In this document: one piece after another, positions 8,692-18,050 of the stretch
Layout: the number at the start of each line of letters is the position of its first letter
How positions within the stretch are numbered: position 1 is the first letter of the stretch
Assembly: GCF_001667885.1 (NCBI RefSeq)
Contig: NZ_LZJW01000177.1
Location: 1 to 64,000 of the forward strand
DNA length: 64,000 bases
DNA from: Mycobacterium scrofulaceum
Lineage (GTDB): Bacteria; Actinomycetota; Actinomycetes; Mycobacteriales; Mycobacteriaceae
Direction: 5' to 3'
Position numbers and translations under genes: made by a program
The notes under the pieces: model-generated
Database searches by the model: none
The model's input: only the letters and a program-made list of their open reading frames with translations
What the model was told of the DNA's origin: nothing

Positions 8692-11600
8692 ACCCGGCGC
8701 TGCCGGCCGACCTCGCGGCTGCGGCCGCGTTGGGCGGGGAGATGGGCCGCCGGTTCGCCGAATTCGACTGGGCCGCCCACCCGTTGGGCTCCCCGCGGGA
8801 ATGGTCGGTCGAAGTGCGGGCTGCCGTGGCGGTCGCCCTGACCTCGCGGTTCCCCATCGTGCTCTGGTTAGGGCCCGGGAACCTGTTCCTGATGTACAAC
8901 GACGGCTATGCGCAGATCCTGGGGGACAAACACCCCGCGGCCCTGGGTCGCCCCGCGGAACAGGTGTGGTGGGAGATCTGGGAGCAGATCTCCCCGATGC
9001 TCACCAGCGTGATGGAGACCGGCGTCGCCACCTGGTCCGACGACCTGATGCTGCCGCTCATCACCGGCGGTCAGTCCCAGGAGCGGTATTTCACCTTCAC
9101 CTACAGTCCCATCATCGGCGGCGGCGGTGCGGTCACCGCCGTTTTCTGCGCGGTGATCGAAACGACCGACCGGGTGTTGAGTGAGCGTCGGCTCCACCTG
9201 CTCAACGCGGTGGCGACCGCCGTGATGGACACCCACGCCATCGACGACGCGGTGAGCAGCACCATCGCGATATGCGGGGCGCAGCCACTGGACTTGCCGT
9301 TCATCGCCGTCTACATGGCGGACGACGAGGCCGCGCGCGACAGCACGTTGCGGGGGGCCACGCCGTCGATCCTGCCGCTGCTGCCCCGCTCGCTGTCCGA
9401 ACTCAGCGGTTGGGGCACGACGCCACGCGCCCGGACCGCGCGCGTCATCGACCGGCTTGAAGACGTAATCCCTGGCATCACAGAGCGATTCGGCGAGAAC
9501 TGTCCCCAGCGGGCGCTGGTGTTGCCGCTGGGTGAAACGTCGAACGCCGGGGCGGTGGTGATCGGGGCGAACCCGCGGCGCCCCCTCGATTCGATGTACC
9601 GCGGATTCTGCCAACTGCTGGCCGACCAACTGTCCGCCGCGTTCGCCTCCGCCCTCTCCTACGAGCAGCAGCGGCAGCGGGCCGACGCGCTGGCCGAGCT
9701 GGACCGGGCGAAGACGGCGTTCCTGACCAACGTCAGCCACGAATTCCGCACGCCCCTGACCCTGCTGCTCGGGCCGCTCGACGACGCGCTCGCCGAAGCG
9801 GCGCCGGAAAGCGCGCTGGCGGACCGGCTGAGCACGGCGGCCCGCAACGCGCGGCGCCTGCAGCGCCTGGTCGACTCGCTGCTCGACTTCTCCCGCATCG
9901 AAGCGGGCCGAGCGAACGCGAGGTTGGCGTGTACCGACGTCGGCGCGCTGACCGCCCACATCGCCTCATCCTTCACCGAGCTCTGCCGCCGGGCGGGGCT
10001 CGAACTCGTTGTGGACTGCTCCCCGGTGCTGGCCGACGTCGACCCCGGCATGTGGGAGACGATCATCCTGAACCTGCTGTCGAACGCGGTGAAATACACG
10101 CTGCAGGGCTCGATTTCGGTCGAGGTGCGCGCCGAGCCGGGGTACTGCGTGGTGGCCATGCGCGACACCGGGGTCGGGATCGCCGCCGAGGACCTCGACC
10201 GGCTGTTCGACCGCTTCTACCGGGCGGACAACCTGCGCGGCCGCAGCGTGGAGGGCTCCGGCATCGGGCTCTCGCTGGTGCGCGGGCTCGTCGAGCTGCA
10301 CAACGGGACCGTGGAGATCGACAGCGAACTGGACCGCGGGACGACGGTCACCGTCCGGCTGCCGCAGTCGATCGGCACCGCTGCCGACCAGTCGACCGCC
10401 GGCCTGCTGGACGAGACCAACCCGTACGTGGCCGAGGCCCGGCAATGGCTGACGCCCGTCTCGGGCCGCGGCGGGCCGCCCCCCGCGCCCGAGAGATCGC
10501 GCCAGCTGGTGCTGATCGCCGACGACAACGCCGACATGCGACACCACCTCGATCGGGTGCTGTCGGCCCATTGGGAGACGGTGCTCGCCGCCGATGGGGA
10601 GTCGGCGCTGGCGGCGACCCGACAGCTGCGCCCGGACGCGGTCGTCACCGACGTCATGATGCCCGGCATCGACGGGTTCGCCTTGGTGGCGGCCATCCGC
10701 GCCGACCCGGACCTGGCCGCCACGCCGGTCCTCATGCTGTCGGCACGGGCCGGGGCCGAGGCGGTCGACGAGGGCTATGCCGGTGGCGCCGACGATTACC
10801 TGCCCAAGCCGTTCCGCTCCCAGGAACTGGTCGACCGGGTCAAGTCGCGGCTGGCCGCGGTGGCCCGCGAGCGCGACCGCCAGCGGCGCGCGGCGGCCTC
10901 GGATCTGGTGCTACTCGACTCCGCCCTGCAGGCCACCGACTCGGTCGCCGGGATCCTGGATGCCTTGTTGCAGTCGTCATTCGGCTCCGCGGACGCCGCC
11001 ACCGTCACGATCGGCGTCTTCGACGGCGAACGCCACATCCGGTTTGAATACGCCGGTCACCTGCCCGGCGAACTGCGCGACCGCTACCACGTGACCACGC
11101 TTGACTCGCCGGTCATCGGAGCCGACGTGGTGCGCACCGGCGAGTCGATGGTCGTCACCGACACGTTGGACCTGCCCGCGCGTTATCAGCACGCGGTGCA
11201 GGACACCGCGGACAGCGTTCGCGCCTGCGTCGCCCACCCCTTGCGGGATCACTCCGGCCGTGTCGTCGGCGTGCTGCTGCTGCTGTGGCCGACGCCGCGC
11301 GAGTTCGACGCCGCCGAACTGGACGCGTTCAGCCGAATGGCCGACCTGACGTCCGCCGCCCTGGACCGGGTCCGCGTCATGGCGCGCGAACACCGGATCG
11401 CGGTCGACTTCCAGGAACAGCTGCTGGACCTGGACCGCCACTCGACGGCCGCGGTGGTGGCCGCCGTGTATCAACCCGCGGGTGAGGCGATGCGCGTCGG
11501 CGGGGACTGGTACTCGGTCACCCCGCTGGATCGCACCCACCGCCTCGGGATCTCGGTGGGCGACGTCGTCGGGCACGGGCTTGCGGCCGCGATCGTGATG

Positions 11601-12533
11601 AGCAGGCTGCGCGCCGCGGTGGCGGCCTCGGCCCTGACGGCGGGCGAACCGGGCGCGGTGCTGGGCGCGCTGGACCGCTACGGCGCCAGCGTCGCGGGCG
11701 CACGCTGCGCGACGGTGGCCTACGCCCTCGTCGAGACCGAACCGGACACCGGCTGCGCGACCGTCAGCTACAGCTGCGCCGGCCACCCCTACCCGCTGCT
11801 GGTGTTTCCCGACCGTCGCGCGGTGTTCCTCACGGCCGGCCGGCGCCTCCCGGTCGCCATCAAGGAACACGACGCCGAGAACTACCCGTCCGACGCCACC
11901 GCGACGGCCAATGTGCCACCGGGAACCCTGATCCTGCTGTACACCGACGGACTCATCGAGCGGGCCGGCGAGACGCTGGACGACGGCCTAGCCCGGCTGC
12001 AGTCCGCGGCCGCGGAGTGCGTCGACCTTCCGGTCGAGTCGGTCTGCGCCGAGCTGTTGTCCCGAATGGCGCCGCCGGCCGGCTACCGCGACGACGTCGT
12101 CCTGCTCGCGCTGCGCGCGAGCCACGAAACCCCGCGCAGCTTCGCCACCGTGGTGACGGCCGCGCCGGGGCAGATCCCCGTCGCCCGCGAACGGCTGCGC
12201 AAGTGGCTGGCCGGCATCGCCGTCAACCCGAAGCGCGAGATGGACATCCTGCTGGCGGCCGGCGAGGCCGTGACCAACGCGATCGAGCACGGCAGCGACG
12301 GCGAGGCGCGCCGGACGGTGTCCGTGGAGGCCTTCCTGCGCGAGCGGACGGTGGCCGTCACGGTCAGCGACACCGGCCGCTGGGTGGGCGATTCCTCGGC
12401 CAGCCTGCGCAGCCGCCGCCGCGGCCGCGGCCTGACCCTGATCGGCGGGCTGGCCGATCACGTCGACACGCTGCGCACCGCGGGAGGGACCCGGGTCACG
12501 TTGCGGTTCGAGGGCGTCGTCCCGACGCCCTAG
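8688..12533 (+). CDS. Hybrid histidine kinase/receiver/PP2C/RsbW fusion
   Basis: Multidomain signalling protein of 1281 residues. In order: PAS (about 30 to 165); GAF-like (170 to 325); HisKA with His351 in SHEFRTP; HATPase with NLLSNAVKYT (462) and DTGVGI (Asp493); receiver with acidic pair 612-613, phospho-acceptor Asp655 and Lys707; GAF (745 to 900); SpoIIE-type PP2C with metal residues Asp940 (GGDWY), Asp959 (GDVVGHG) and Asp1135/1136; and an RsbW-like kinase with Asn1197 (EAVTNAIEHG). All key residues are present. Start chosen by ATGA overlap with the STAS gene. It could link a phosphorelay to sigma-factor partner switching. Partner and signal are unknown. Confidence 0.92.
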   Translation: MNPALPADLAAAAALGGEMGRRFAEFDWAAHPLGSPREWSVEVRAAVAVALTSRFPIVLWLGPGNLFLMYNDGYAQILGDKHPAALGRPAEQVWWEIWEQISPMLTSVMETGVATWSDDLMLPLITGGQSQERYFTFTYSPIIGGGGAVTAVFCAVIETTDRVLSERRLHLLNAVATAVMDTHAIDDAVSSTIAICGAQPLDLPFIAVYMADDEAARDSTLRGATPSILPLLPRSLSELSGWGTTPRARTARVIDRLEDVIPGITERFGENCPQRALVLPLGETSNAGAVVIGANPRRPLDSMYRGFCQLLADQLSAAFASALSYEQQRQRADALAELDRAKTAFLTNVSHEFRTPLTLLLGPLDDALAEAAPESALADRLSTAARNARRLQRLVDSLLDFSRIEAGRANARLACTDVGALTAHIASSFTELCRRAGLELVVDCSPVLADVDPGMWETIILNLLSNAVKYTLQGSISVEVRAEPGYCVVAMRDTGVGIAAEDLDRLFDRFYRADNLRGRSVEGSGIGLSLVRGLVELHNGTVEIDSELDRGTTVTVRLPQSIGTAADQSTAGLLDETNPYVAEARQWLTPVSGRGGPPPAPERSRQLVLIADDNADMRHHLDRVLSAHWETVLAADGESALAATRQLRPDAVVTDVMMPGIDGFALVAAIRADPDLAATPVLMLSARAGAEAVDEGYAGGADDYLPKPFRSQELVDRVKSRLAAVARERDRQRRAAASDLVLLDSALQATDSVAGILDALLQSSFGSADAATVTIGVFDGERHIRFEYAGHLPGELRDRYHVTTLDSPVIGADVVRTGESMVVTDTLDLPARYQHAVQDTADSVRACVAHPLRDHSGRVVGVLLLLWPTPREFDAAELDAFSRMADLTSAALDRVRVMAREHRIAVDFQEQLLDLDRHSTAAVVAAVYQPAGEAMRVGGDWYSVTPLDRTHRLGISVGDVVGHGLAAAIVMSRLRAAVAASALTAGEPGAVLGALDRYGASVAGARCATVAYALVETEPDTGCATVSYSCAGHPYPLLVFPDRRAVFLTAGRRLPVAIKEHDAENYPSDATATANVPPGTLILLYTDGLIERAGETLDDGLARLQSAAAECVDLPVESVCAELLSRMAPPAGYRDDVVLLALRASHETPRSFATVVTAAPGQIPVARERLRKWLAGIAVNPKREMDILLAAGEAVTNAIEHGSDGEARRTVSVEAFLRERTVAVTVSDTGRWVGDSSASLRSRRRGRGLTLIGGLADHVDTLRTAGGTRVTLRFEGVVPTP

Positions 12534-12539
12534 GCGCGG

Positions 12540-12818
12540 TTAGGCCTCCTCCATCGCCTCGCCGAGCTCTTCCAGCAGCTTGTTGTGGTGGTTGGCCGCC
12601 AGGAAGTGCCCCGCGGCGATCACCAGGGCGACCGGCCAGTCGATGAGTTCGAACGCGGCCAGCGCGGCCAGGCCCCCGAAATAGGCCAACTGCTCCGGCC
12701 GGGGAATCTCCATCTGGCCGACGACCGGAAGGTTCACGACGAACGTCTCGCCTTCGCGGATCTTTTCCACCGCCTCGCGCTGCGACGTCCCCCTGCGCGA
12801 CTTCTTTTCCGCCATCAT
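12540..12818 (-). CDS. Small membrane protein, Rv0424c-like
   Basis: Protein of 92 residues, like the 91-residue Rv0424c in size and place. A charged N-terminus (EKKSRRGTSQREAVEKIREGE) precedes a hydrophobic stretch at about 47 to 75 with IDWPVALVIAAGHFLA. The C-terminus is acidic (LEELGEAMEEA). The start is one of two adjacent ATGs (12818 or 12815) after GAAAGG. It lies about 100 bases downstream of ctpH on the same strand. It shares a (D/E)WPV hairpin with the product of 17376 to 17840 on the other side of ctpH. Function unknown. Confidence 0.85.
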   Translation of the reverse strand: MMAEKKSRRGTSQREAVEKIREGETFVVNLPVVGQMEIPRPEQLAYFGGLAALAAFELIDWPVALVIAAGHFLAANHHNKLLEELGEAMEEA

Positions 12819-12921
12819 TTGCCTTTCAGTAACGAAGGGTTTGCCGCCTCGCCGGGTGCTGCGGCCACCGTCGGACCTATGTCGACGATGACCGACGCCG
12901 GGGGCGATCCGCTAGTTTCCT

Positions 12922-15900
12922 CTATTGCTCGGGTGCTGAAGGTGCCGTTACAGGAACTCTATGCGCTGCTGTGGCGGGCCGGGGTCGTAGAGGTTCACCC
13001 GCCCCGACGGGCGCCGCGCCAGATTTGTCCGGACCCGTCAGCGCACGATTCGCGATCCCGATCGCGACGGTCGCCGCAGCGGCGGATCCCAGCCCCTGCG
13101 CCCAGCCGACTGGACCCAGCGGTGTGCATCCCAGCAGTTGGCTGACCACGGGGATGCTGATCAGCGTTCCCATCGCGGCCAGCGAGCCCACCGCGGTGAA
13201 CACCACCAGCGGGGCGTGTGAATCGAGCAGCGTCTGACCCAGCTCGGCGCCCACCAGGGCGACCAGCGCCACGGTCGACGCGCGCTGCGGGCGGCCGGTG
13301 ACGCTGCCCATCGCCCACGCCGCCGTCGTCGCGGCGGCGGTGGTGACGCCCCGGATGGCGACGGCGCGCCACAACGCGGGCTGATCCGGGCCCCGGATGC
13401 CCGGGTCGACCGGGCCGCTGGGCTTGCTCACCGCCAGGGCCGCTGCGGGCAGCGCGTCGGTCATCATGTTCACCAAGAGCAGCTGGCGGGTGTTCAGCGG
13501 CGAGGTCCCGGTGATCGCGCTGCCCACGATGGCAAACAACACCTCGCCGGCGTTGCCGCCGAGTAGCACCGACACCGCCGCCTGCACCCGTTGCCAGAGC
13601 TGGCGTCCTTCTTGGATGGCGTGCAGCAGGCCCTCGATGCGCGCGTCGACGAGCACCACGTCGGCGGCCATGTGCGCCGGGTCGCTGCCGCCGGCGACGA
13701 CACCGATGCCGACCGTGGCGGCCCGAATGGCGGCGGCGTCGTTGGCCCCGTCCCCGACCATCGCGGTGCGCACGCCCGCACTCTCCAGGGTCTGAACGAC
13801 CTGGACCTTATTCTCCGGCGTCATCCGGGCGAAGATCACCCGCTCGGTCACGACCCGCTCTTGGTCCTTGCGGGACAACGCATCCCACTCGGCGCCGCTG
13901 ATCACCTGCGCGGCGGTCACGCTCAGCCCGAGCTCCTCGGCGATGGCCTGGGCGGTGATCGGATGGTCACCCGTGATCAGCTTGACGCCCACCGAAAGCC
14001 GGCGCAGATCCGCGAGCAGGTCCGCCGCCTCGGCGCGCGGGGTGTCGGAGAGGCCGAGGAACCCGGTCAGCGTCAGCCCGTCGCGGGCGAAGTCGGCGAT
14101 GTCGTCGGGTTCCTGCCGAATGGCCTGGGCCTGATCGGGACTCAGCTGCCGCCGCGCCACCGCGATCACGCGCAGGCCGCGGCCGGCCATCTGCGCGACC
14201 GTCCCCTGAAGGGCGGGCCCCACACCCCCGCACGCGGCCAGCACGACTTCGGGGGCGCCCTTGACGGCCAGCTCGGTGTCCGTCACGGAGGCCGAGAACG
14301 ACCGGCCGGAGCGGAACGGCAGGTGCGCGACGGGCGCGCTCGCGCTGTGGCCATTAGGGGACGGGACGGACGCGGCTGCCTCGACGATCGCGACGTCGGT
14401 GGCGTGCGCGTGTGGGCCGCCGTTGGACGGCGGGGCGGCGTGCGCGGCGCAGCGCAGCACCTCCTCGCGCGAAGTGCCCGGCGCCGCAACCACTTCGGCC
14501 ACCCGCAACCGGTTCTGGCTGAGCGTTCCGGTCTTGTCGAAGCAGACCACGTCGATGCGGCCGAGGGCCTCGACCGAACGCGGGACGCGCACCAGCGCGC
14601 CGAATTTGGTGAGCCGCCGCGCCGACGCGGCCTGCGCCAGGGTCGCCACCAACGGCATGCCCTCGGGCACCGCCGCGACGGCGATGGCGATCCCGCTGGC
14701 CACCGCCTGGCGCAACACCGAGCCCCGCAGCAGGGCCAGCACGCTGACCAGCGCGCCGCCGGTCATGCTGACCGGGAAGGCGCGGTTGGTGAGCTGGCTG
14801 AGCTGATGCTGCAGGCCGATGTCGGACGGGAGGTCACCGGACACCAGCTCGGCGGCGCGGCGCTCCTGGGTGTCGGCCCCGACCGCGGTCACCACCGCCA
14901 CCGCGGTGCCCGCCACCACGGTCGTCCCCGCGTACAGCATGCAGCGGCGTTCGGCGAGCGCGGCGCCCGGCGTCGGCTCCACCTGCTTCTCCACCGACAG
15001 CGACTCACCGGTCAGCGTCGACTCGTCGACCTCGACGTCGACCTCCTCGATGATTCGGGCGTCGGCAGGCACCACCTCGTGGGTGCGCACCTCGATGACG
15101 TCGCCGGGCTGTAGCTGCGCCGCGATGACGTCGGCGTACGCCCGTTCCCCCGCACCGTCGGAGAGGACCTTGCGAGCGGGTGGAATCTGTTGCGCTAGAA
15201 GGTGATTCAGGCGGTTTTCGGCCCGCAGCCGCTGGCTGGCCGCCAGCATGGAATTTCCGGCCAGCACGGAGAAGACCAGCACGGCGTCCACCGGCGAGCC
15301 GAGCACCGCGCTGGCCGCCGAGCCGAGCGCCAGCACGGGGGTCAGAGGGTCGGTCAGCTCGGCGCGGACGGCGGCCACGAATTGCAGGAAGGCGTGCGCG
15401 CGCGACTCGGGCTGCGGGGCGCCCAGGGTGGCCAGGGCCAGGCGCCTCGGGTCGCCGGCCGGCTCCGAGTCGGGCGGCGGCAGCGCCCGCCGGACGTGCT
15501 CGACGGCCATCGCATGCCATTCCTGCACGGGCGCCGGGCGGGGGGTGTCCGCCCGGATGATCCCGCGCGCCAACAGGTATCCCGACAGCGCGCCGGCCGC
15601 CGCGCCACTGGCCACCGGGCCGCGCCCGATGCCGCGGACGCCGGGGATCATCAGCAGCGAGCCCATCGCCGTTGCGCCGGCCGAGATCCCGACGCCGCGT
15701 TGGGCGGCGGCCCGGGCCGCCGGCAGCGCGTGCAGCACCCGCCAGGCCGCGGCCAGGTCGGGCAGGAGCAGGTCGGCGTACCACGGCGGGGGACCGTCGC
15801 CGGGCTCGGGCATCATGCCCAGCGCCACGTCGGCCGACCAGATGGCTTGCGCCCCCGGCGACGACAGCACGGCGACGGTGCGGCCCGCCTCTTGCAGGTC

Positions 15901-17325
15901 CGCCACGGCGCGGCCCAGCGCATCGTCGATGGAACCCCGCCCCAGCGGCCGGATCTCGTCGAAGGCCGGCCGCAGTTCGCCCAGTGAATCGTCCTCGACC
16001 GACACCAATTCGGATCCCGTCCGGTGCGCCTCGCCGACCACGGCCGACGCCAGCGGATCGTGCGTGAAGCAGAACAGCGCCTCGACCGCCGTGTTCGGCT
16101 TGCTGGGCGATATCGCGGGCACCGGGTGCCAGCCCGGGCGCAGCCCACTCTTTTCCAGCATCAGCTGGGCGCGCGACCACGCGGCGGGCAGCTCGGCTTC
16201 CCGCGCGCCGCGAATCAGCGACACCCGCAGGCTTTTGGTGCACAACACCCGGGGATCGATGACGATCGCGTCGACCCGGTCCAGGCGGCGCAGCGCCTCC
16301 GGCCGCAGCGACAGGACCGCGTGCCGGTCGGCCAGCCCCTGGCCCAGCGCCGCGGCGAACGCCTCCGGCGTGGTGCGGTTGGCTGCGGGCGTGGTCACCA
16401 GGACAGCCAGGGCGGCCTGGTTGAGGTTGCGGGTGGTGGCGCCGACGATCCCGGCGCTGATCGCCTGCACGAGCGCGAACCGGCCGGCGTGGTGGTCGTT
16501 CGGCCGGCCGCGCGGCGGCTTGGCCGCCGCCGACGGGTCGACGCGCGGGTGGTCGGCGTGGCCGGCCAGCTGAGGTTCGTGGCGCACCCAGGCGCGGGCT
16601 TCCGCGCGGCATTCGGCGGCCTTGAGCGATTGCATCAGCAGGCCCACGGACAACGAGGCGGGGGACTGGGTGACGGTTTCCGCGGCCGTCAGGGCCAGGG
16701 TCAGCATCGTGTCGGTCGCGGGTCGGCCGATGCGGTCCTCGAGCACGCGGCGCAGCCACGGTTGATAGTCGACGGCGACCACGCCCGCCAGGACGACGAT
16801 CGGCATGCGCGGCCAGCGCAGCGCGCGGCCGGTCAACGCGATGCCCAGCCCGGCCGCGCTGGCGGCCGCGGTGGCGGCCCGGGTCGCCAGCACCACGCCG
16901 TCGCCCGGCAGGCTCGTCGGGGGCGCCAGTGGCTTCGCGGGTTTGTTTGGCGCGCAACGCTTCTCGGCGGCGTCGACGATGCGGCACAGGTCGCGCAGCG
17001 AGGTGTCCGCGCCCCCGACGGTGACCACCACGCGCGACAGCGGGTAGTTCAGCCCGGCGGACGCGACCCCGGGATGGGCCAGCAGCGCGTCGAGCACCGC
17101 GCGTCCGAGTTCGTCACCGGACGCGCCGTCGAGCCCCCGCACCTCGATCCAGGCGCGTTCGGCGCCGCGCCAGCACCGTCGGCTCAGTGTCGCCGGGCTC
17201 TGCTGGGGCAGTTCGCCCGAGATCGCCCGCGCGCCCTCGCGCAGCGGAATCGCGGCGATGGTGATGCCGGCCTCGACGAGCGAGGTGGTGGCCTGGATGC
17301 CCGTCGCGACGGCGCGCAACGGCAT
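12922..17325 (-). CDS. ctpH: Large P-type cation-transporting ATPase CtpH
   Basis: P-type ATPase of about 1467 residues from the ATG at 17325, equivalent to Rv0425c (about 1539). The C-terminal half has the actuator motif TGES, PEGMP in a membrane segment as in P2-type calcium pumps, the phosphorylation site DKTGT and the hinge GDGANDAAAIRAA. The N-terminal half is a long extension with a heavy-metal-domain-like repeat near the start and degenerate membrane segments. The frame is open to 17610 without an obvious initiation site, so the start is uncertain; a TTG at 17355 is possible, and anything further up would overlap the next gene. The transported ion is unknown. Confidence 0.88.
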   Translation of the reverse strand: MPLRAVATGIQATTSLVEAGITIAAIPLREGARAISGELPQQSPATLSRRCWRGAERAWIEVRGLDGASGDELGRAVLDALLAHPGVASAGLNYPLSRVVVTVGGADTSLRDLCRIVDAAEKRCAPNKPAKPLAPPTSLPGDGVVLATRAATAAASAAGLGIALTGRALRWPRMPIVVLAGVVAVDYQPWLRRVLEDRIGRPATDTMLTLALTAAETVTQSPASLSVGLLMQSLKAAECRAEARAWVRHEPQLAGHADHPRVDPSAAAKPPRGRPNDHHAGRFALVQAISAGIVGATTRNLNQAALAVLVTTPAANRTTPEAFAAALGQGLADRHAVLSLRPEALRRLDRVDAIVIDPRVLCTKSLRVSLIRGAREAELPAAWSRAQLMLEKSGLRPGWHPVPAISPSKPNTAVEALFCFTHDPLASAVVGEAHRTGSELVSVEDDSLGELRPAFDEIRPLGRGSIDDALGRAVADLQEAGRTVAVLSSPGAQAIWSADVALGMMPEPGDGPPPWYADLLLPDLAAAWRVLHALPAARAAAQRGVGISAGATAMGSLLMIPGVRGIGRGPVASGAAAGALSGYLLARGIIRADTPRPAPVQEWHAMAVEHVRRALPPPDSEPAGDPRRLALATLGAPQPESRAHAFLQFVAAVRAELTDPLTPVLALGSAASAVLGSPVDAVLVFSVLAGNSMLAASQRLRAENRLNHLLAQQIPPARKVLSDGAGERAYADVIAAQLQPGDVIEVRTHEVVPADARIIEEVDVEVDESTLTGESLSVEKQVEPTPGAALAERRCMLYAGTTVVAGTAVAVVTAVGADTQERRAAELVSGDLPSDIGLQHQLSQLTNRAFPVSMTGGALVSVLALLRGSVLRQAVASGIAIAVAAVPEGMPLVATLAQAASARRLTKFGALVRVPRSVEALGRIDVVCFDKTGTLSQNRLRVAEVVAAPGTSREEVLRCAAHAAPPSNGGPHAHATDVAIVEAAASVPSPNGHSASAPVAHLPFRSGRSFSASVTDTELAVKGAPEVVLAACGGVGPALQGTVAQMAGRGLRVIAVARRQLSPDQAQAIRQEPDDIADFARDGLTLTGFLGLSDTPRAEAADLLADLRRLSVGVKLITGDHPITAQAIAEELGLSVTAAQVISGAEWDALSRKDQERVVTERVIFARMTPENKVQVVQTLESAGVRTAMVGDGANDAAAIRAATVGIGVVAGGSDPAHMAADVVLVDARIEGLLHAIQEGRQLWQRVQAAVSVLLGGNAGEVLFAIVGSAITGTSPLNTRQLLLVNMMTDALPAAALAVSKPSGPVDPGIRGPDQPALWRAVAIRGVTTAAATTAAWAMGSVTGRPQRASTVALVALVGAELGQTLLDSHAPLVVFTAVGSLAAMGTLISIPVVSQLLGCTPLGPVGWAQGLGSAAAATVAIGIANRALTGPDKSGAAPVGAGEPLRPRPATAAHRVPVTAPSAPEQ

Positions 17326-17375
17326 AGATCGTTGTATCGCGGTCGCAATGCTCAAAGCGGAGTCGAACAGACCCG

Positions 17376-17840
17376 TTAGTTGGTGCTGCGCAGCGCGGTG
17401 CCGCCGGCCCGGCGCCCCGCGGCCTTCTTGGCCGTCGACTTGCCGGCCGTCTTCTGCGCCGAGGACTTTTGCGGCGCCGGCTTCTGCTCCGCCGGTTCGG
17501 CGGGCACGGCCTTGAGGCTGGCCTTCGGCGCCGAAGGGCCCGATCCGTTCCGGTGGCTCAGCCGTTGCAGCAACAGGGAGCCACCGCCGACCGCCAGCAG
17601 CACCGGCCACTCGACCAGGCCGGCGACGCCCAGCGCGCCGAGGGCCACCGCGGCCGCCGGCGTCGAGTGGCTGCCCGTGCTGATGCCCTTTTTCACGCCC
17701 TCGGCGGCGCCGGTGACGCCGCCGACGACGCCGTTCACCGCCGCGCCACCCACGGCGCCGGCGGCGGCGGTCGTCGCGCTCGCCGCGCGATTCACCGCTT
17801 GACCCACCCCTCGGACTGCCCCGCCGATGACACTCATCAT
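17376..17840 (-). CDS. Ala/Gly-rich membrane protein, Rv0426c-like
   Basis: Protein of 154 residues, matching Rv0426c by position. The N-terminal 60 residues are rich in Ala, Gly and Val with spaced glycines. A hydrophobic stretch (about 63 to 92) contains VEWPVLLAVGGGSLLL. The tail from about 105 is lysine-, alanine- and proline-rich, resembling a histone-like basic tail. ATG at 17840 follows AAGGAGTC. It lies directly upstream of ctpH on the same strand, probably in the same operon. Function unknown. Confidence 0.82.
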   Translation of the reverse strand: MMSVIGGAVRGVGQAVNRAASATTAAAGAVGGAAVNGVVGGVTGAAEGVKKGISTGSHSTPAAAVALGALGVAGLVEWPVLLAVGGGSLLLQRLSHRNGSGPSAPKASLKAVPAEPAEQKPAPQKSSAQKTAGKSTAKKAAGRRAGGTALRSTN

Positions 17841-17890
17841 GACTCCTTGGCTTTCCTGCCCTTGCCGCGAACCCGCGCCACTAGCGAGGT

Positions 17891-17914
17891 GTACCCGCTG
17901 AACGCGTCGTTAAC
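17891..17914 (-). promoter_or_regulatory. Possible alternative-sigma promoter for the ctpH group
   Basis: On the minus strand GTTA (17911 to 17914) and GGGTAC (17891 to 17896) are 14 bases apart. The stretch TTCAGCGGGTACACC closely resembles TTCAGGGGATACACC upstream of thiC. The spacing is short for SigF, so this is a weak call. It lies about 50 bases before the start at 17840. Confidence 0.3.
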
Positions 17915-18050
17915 AGCAAAAAAACAACGTTTGTCGCCTCTGACAAAATCAAAGCCTGCCACCTTGCAAACCCGCAGACAACGAGCAGCCGCATTTAATT
18001 TGCCTGAGCTTAACCTGGTAAAGGGTGCGGCGTGAACGAGTCAATCCGAT

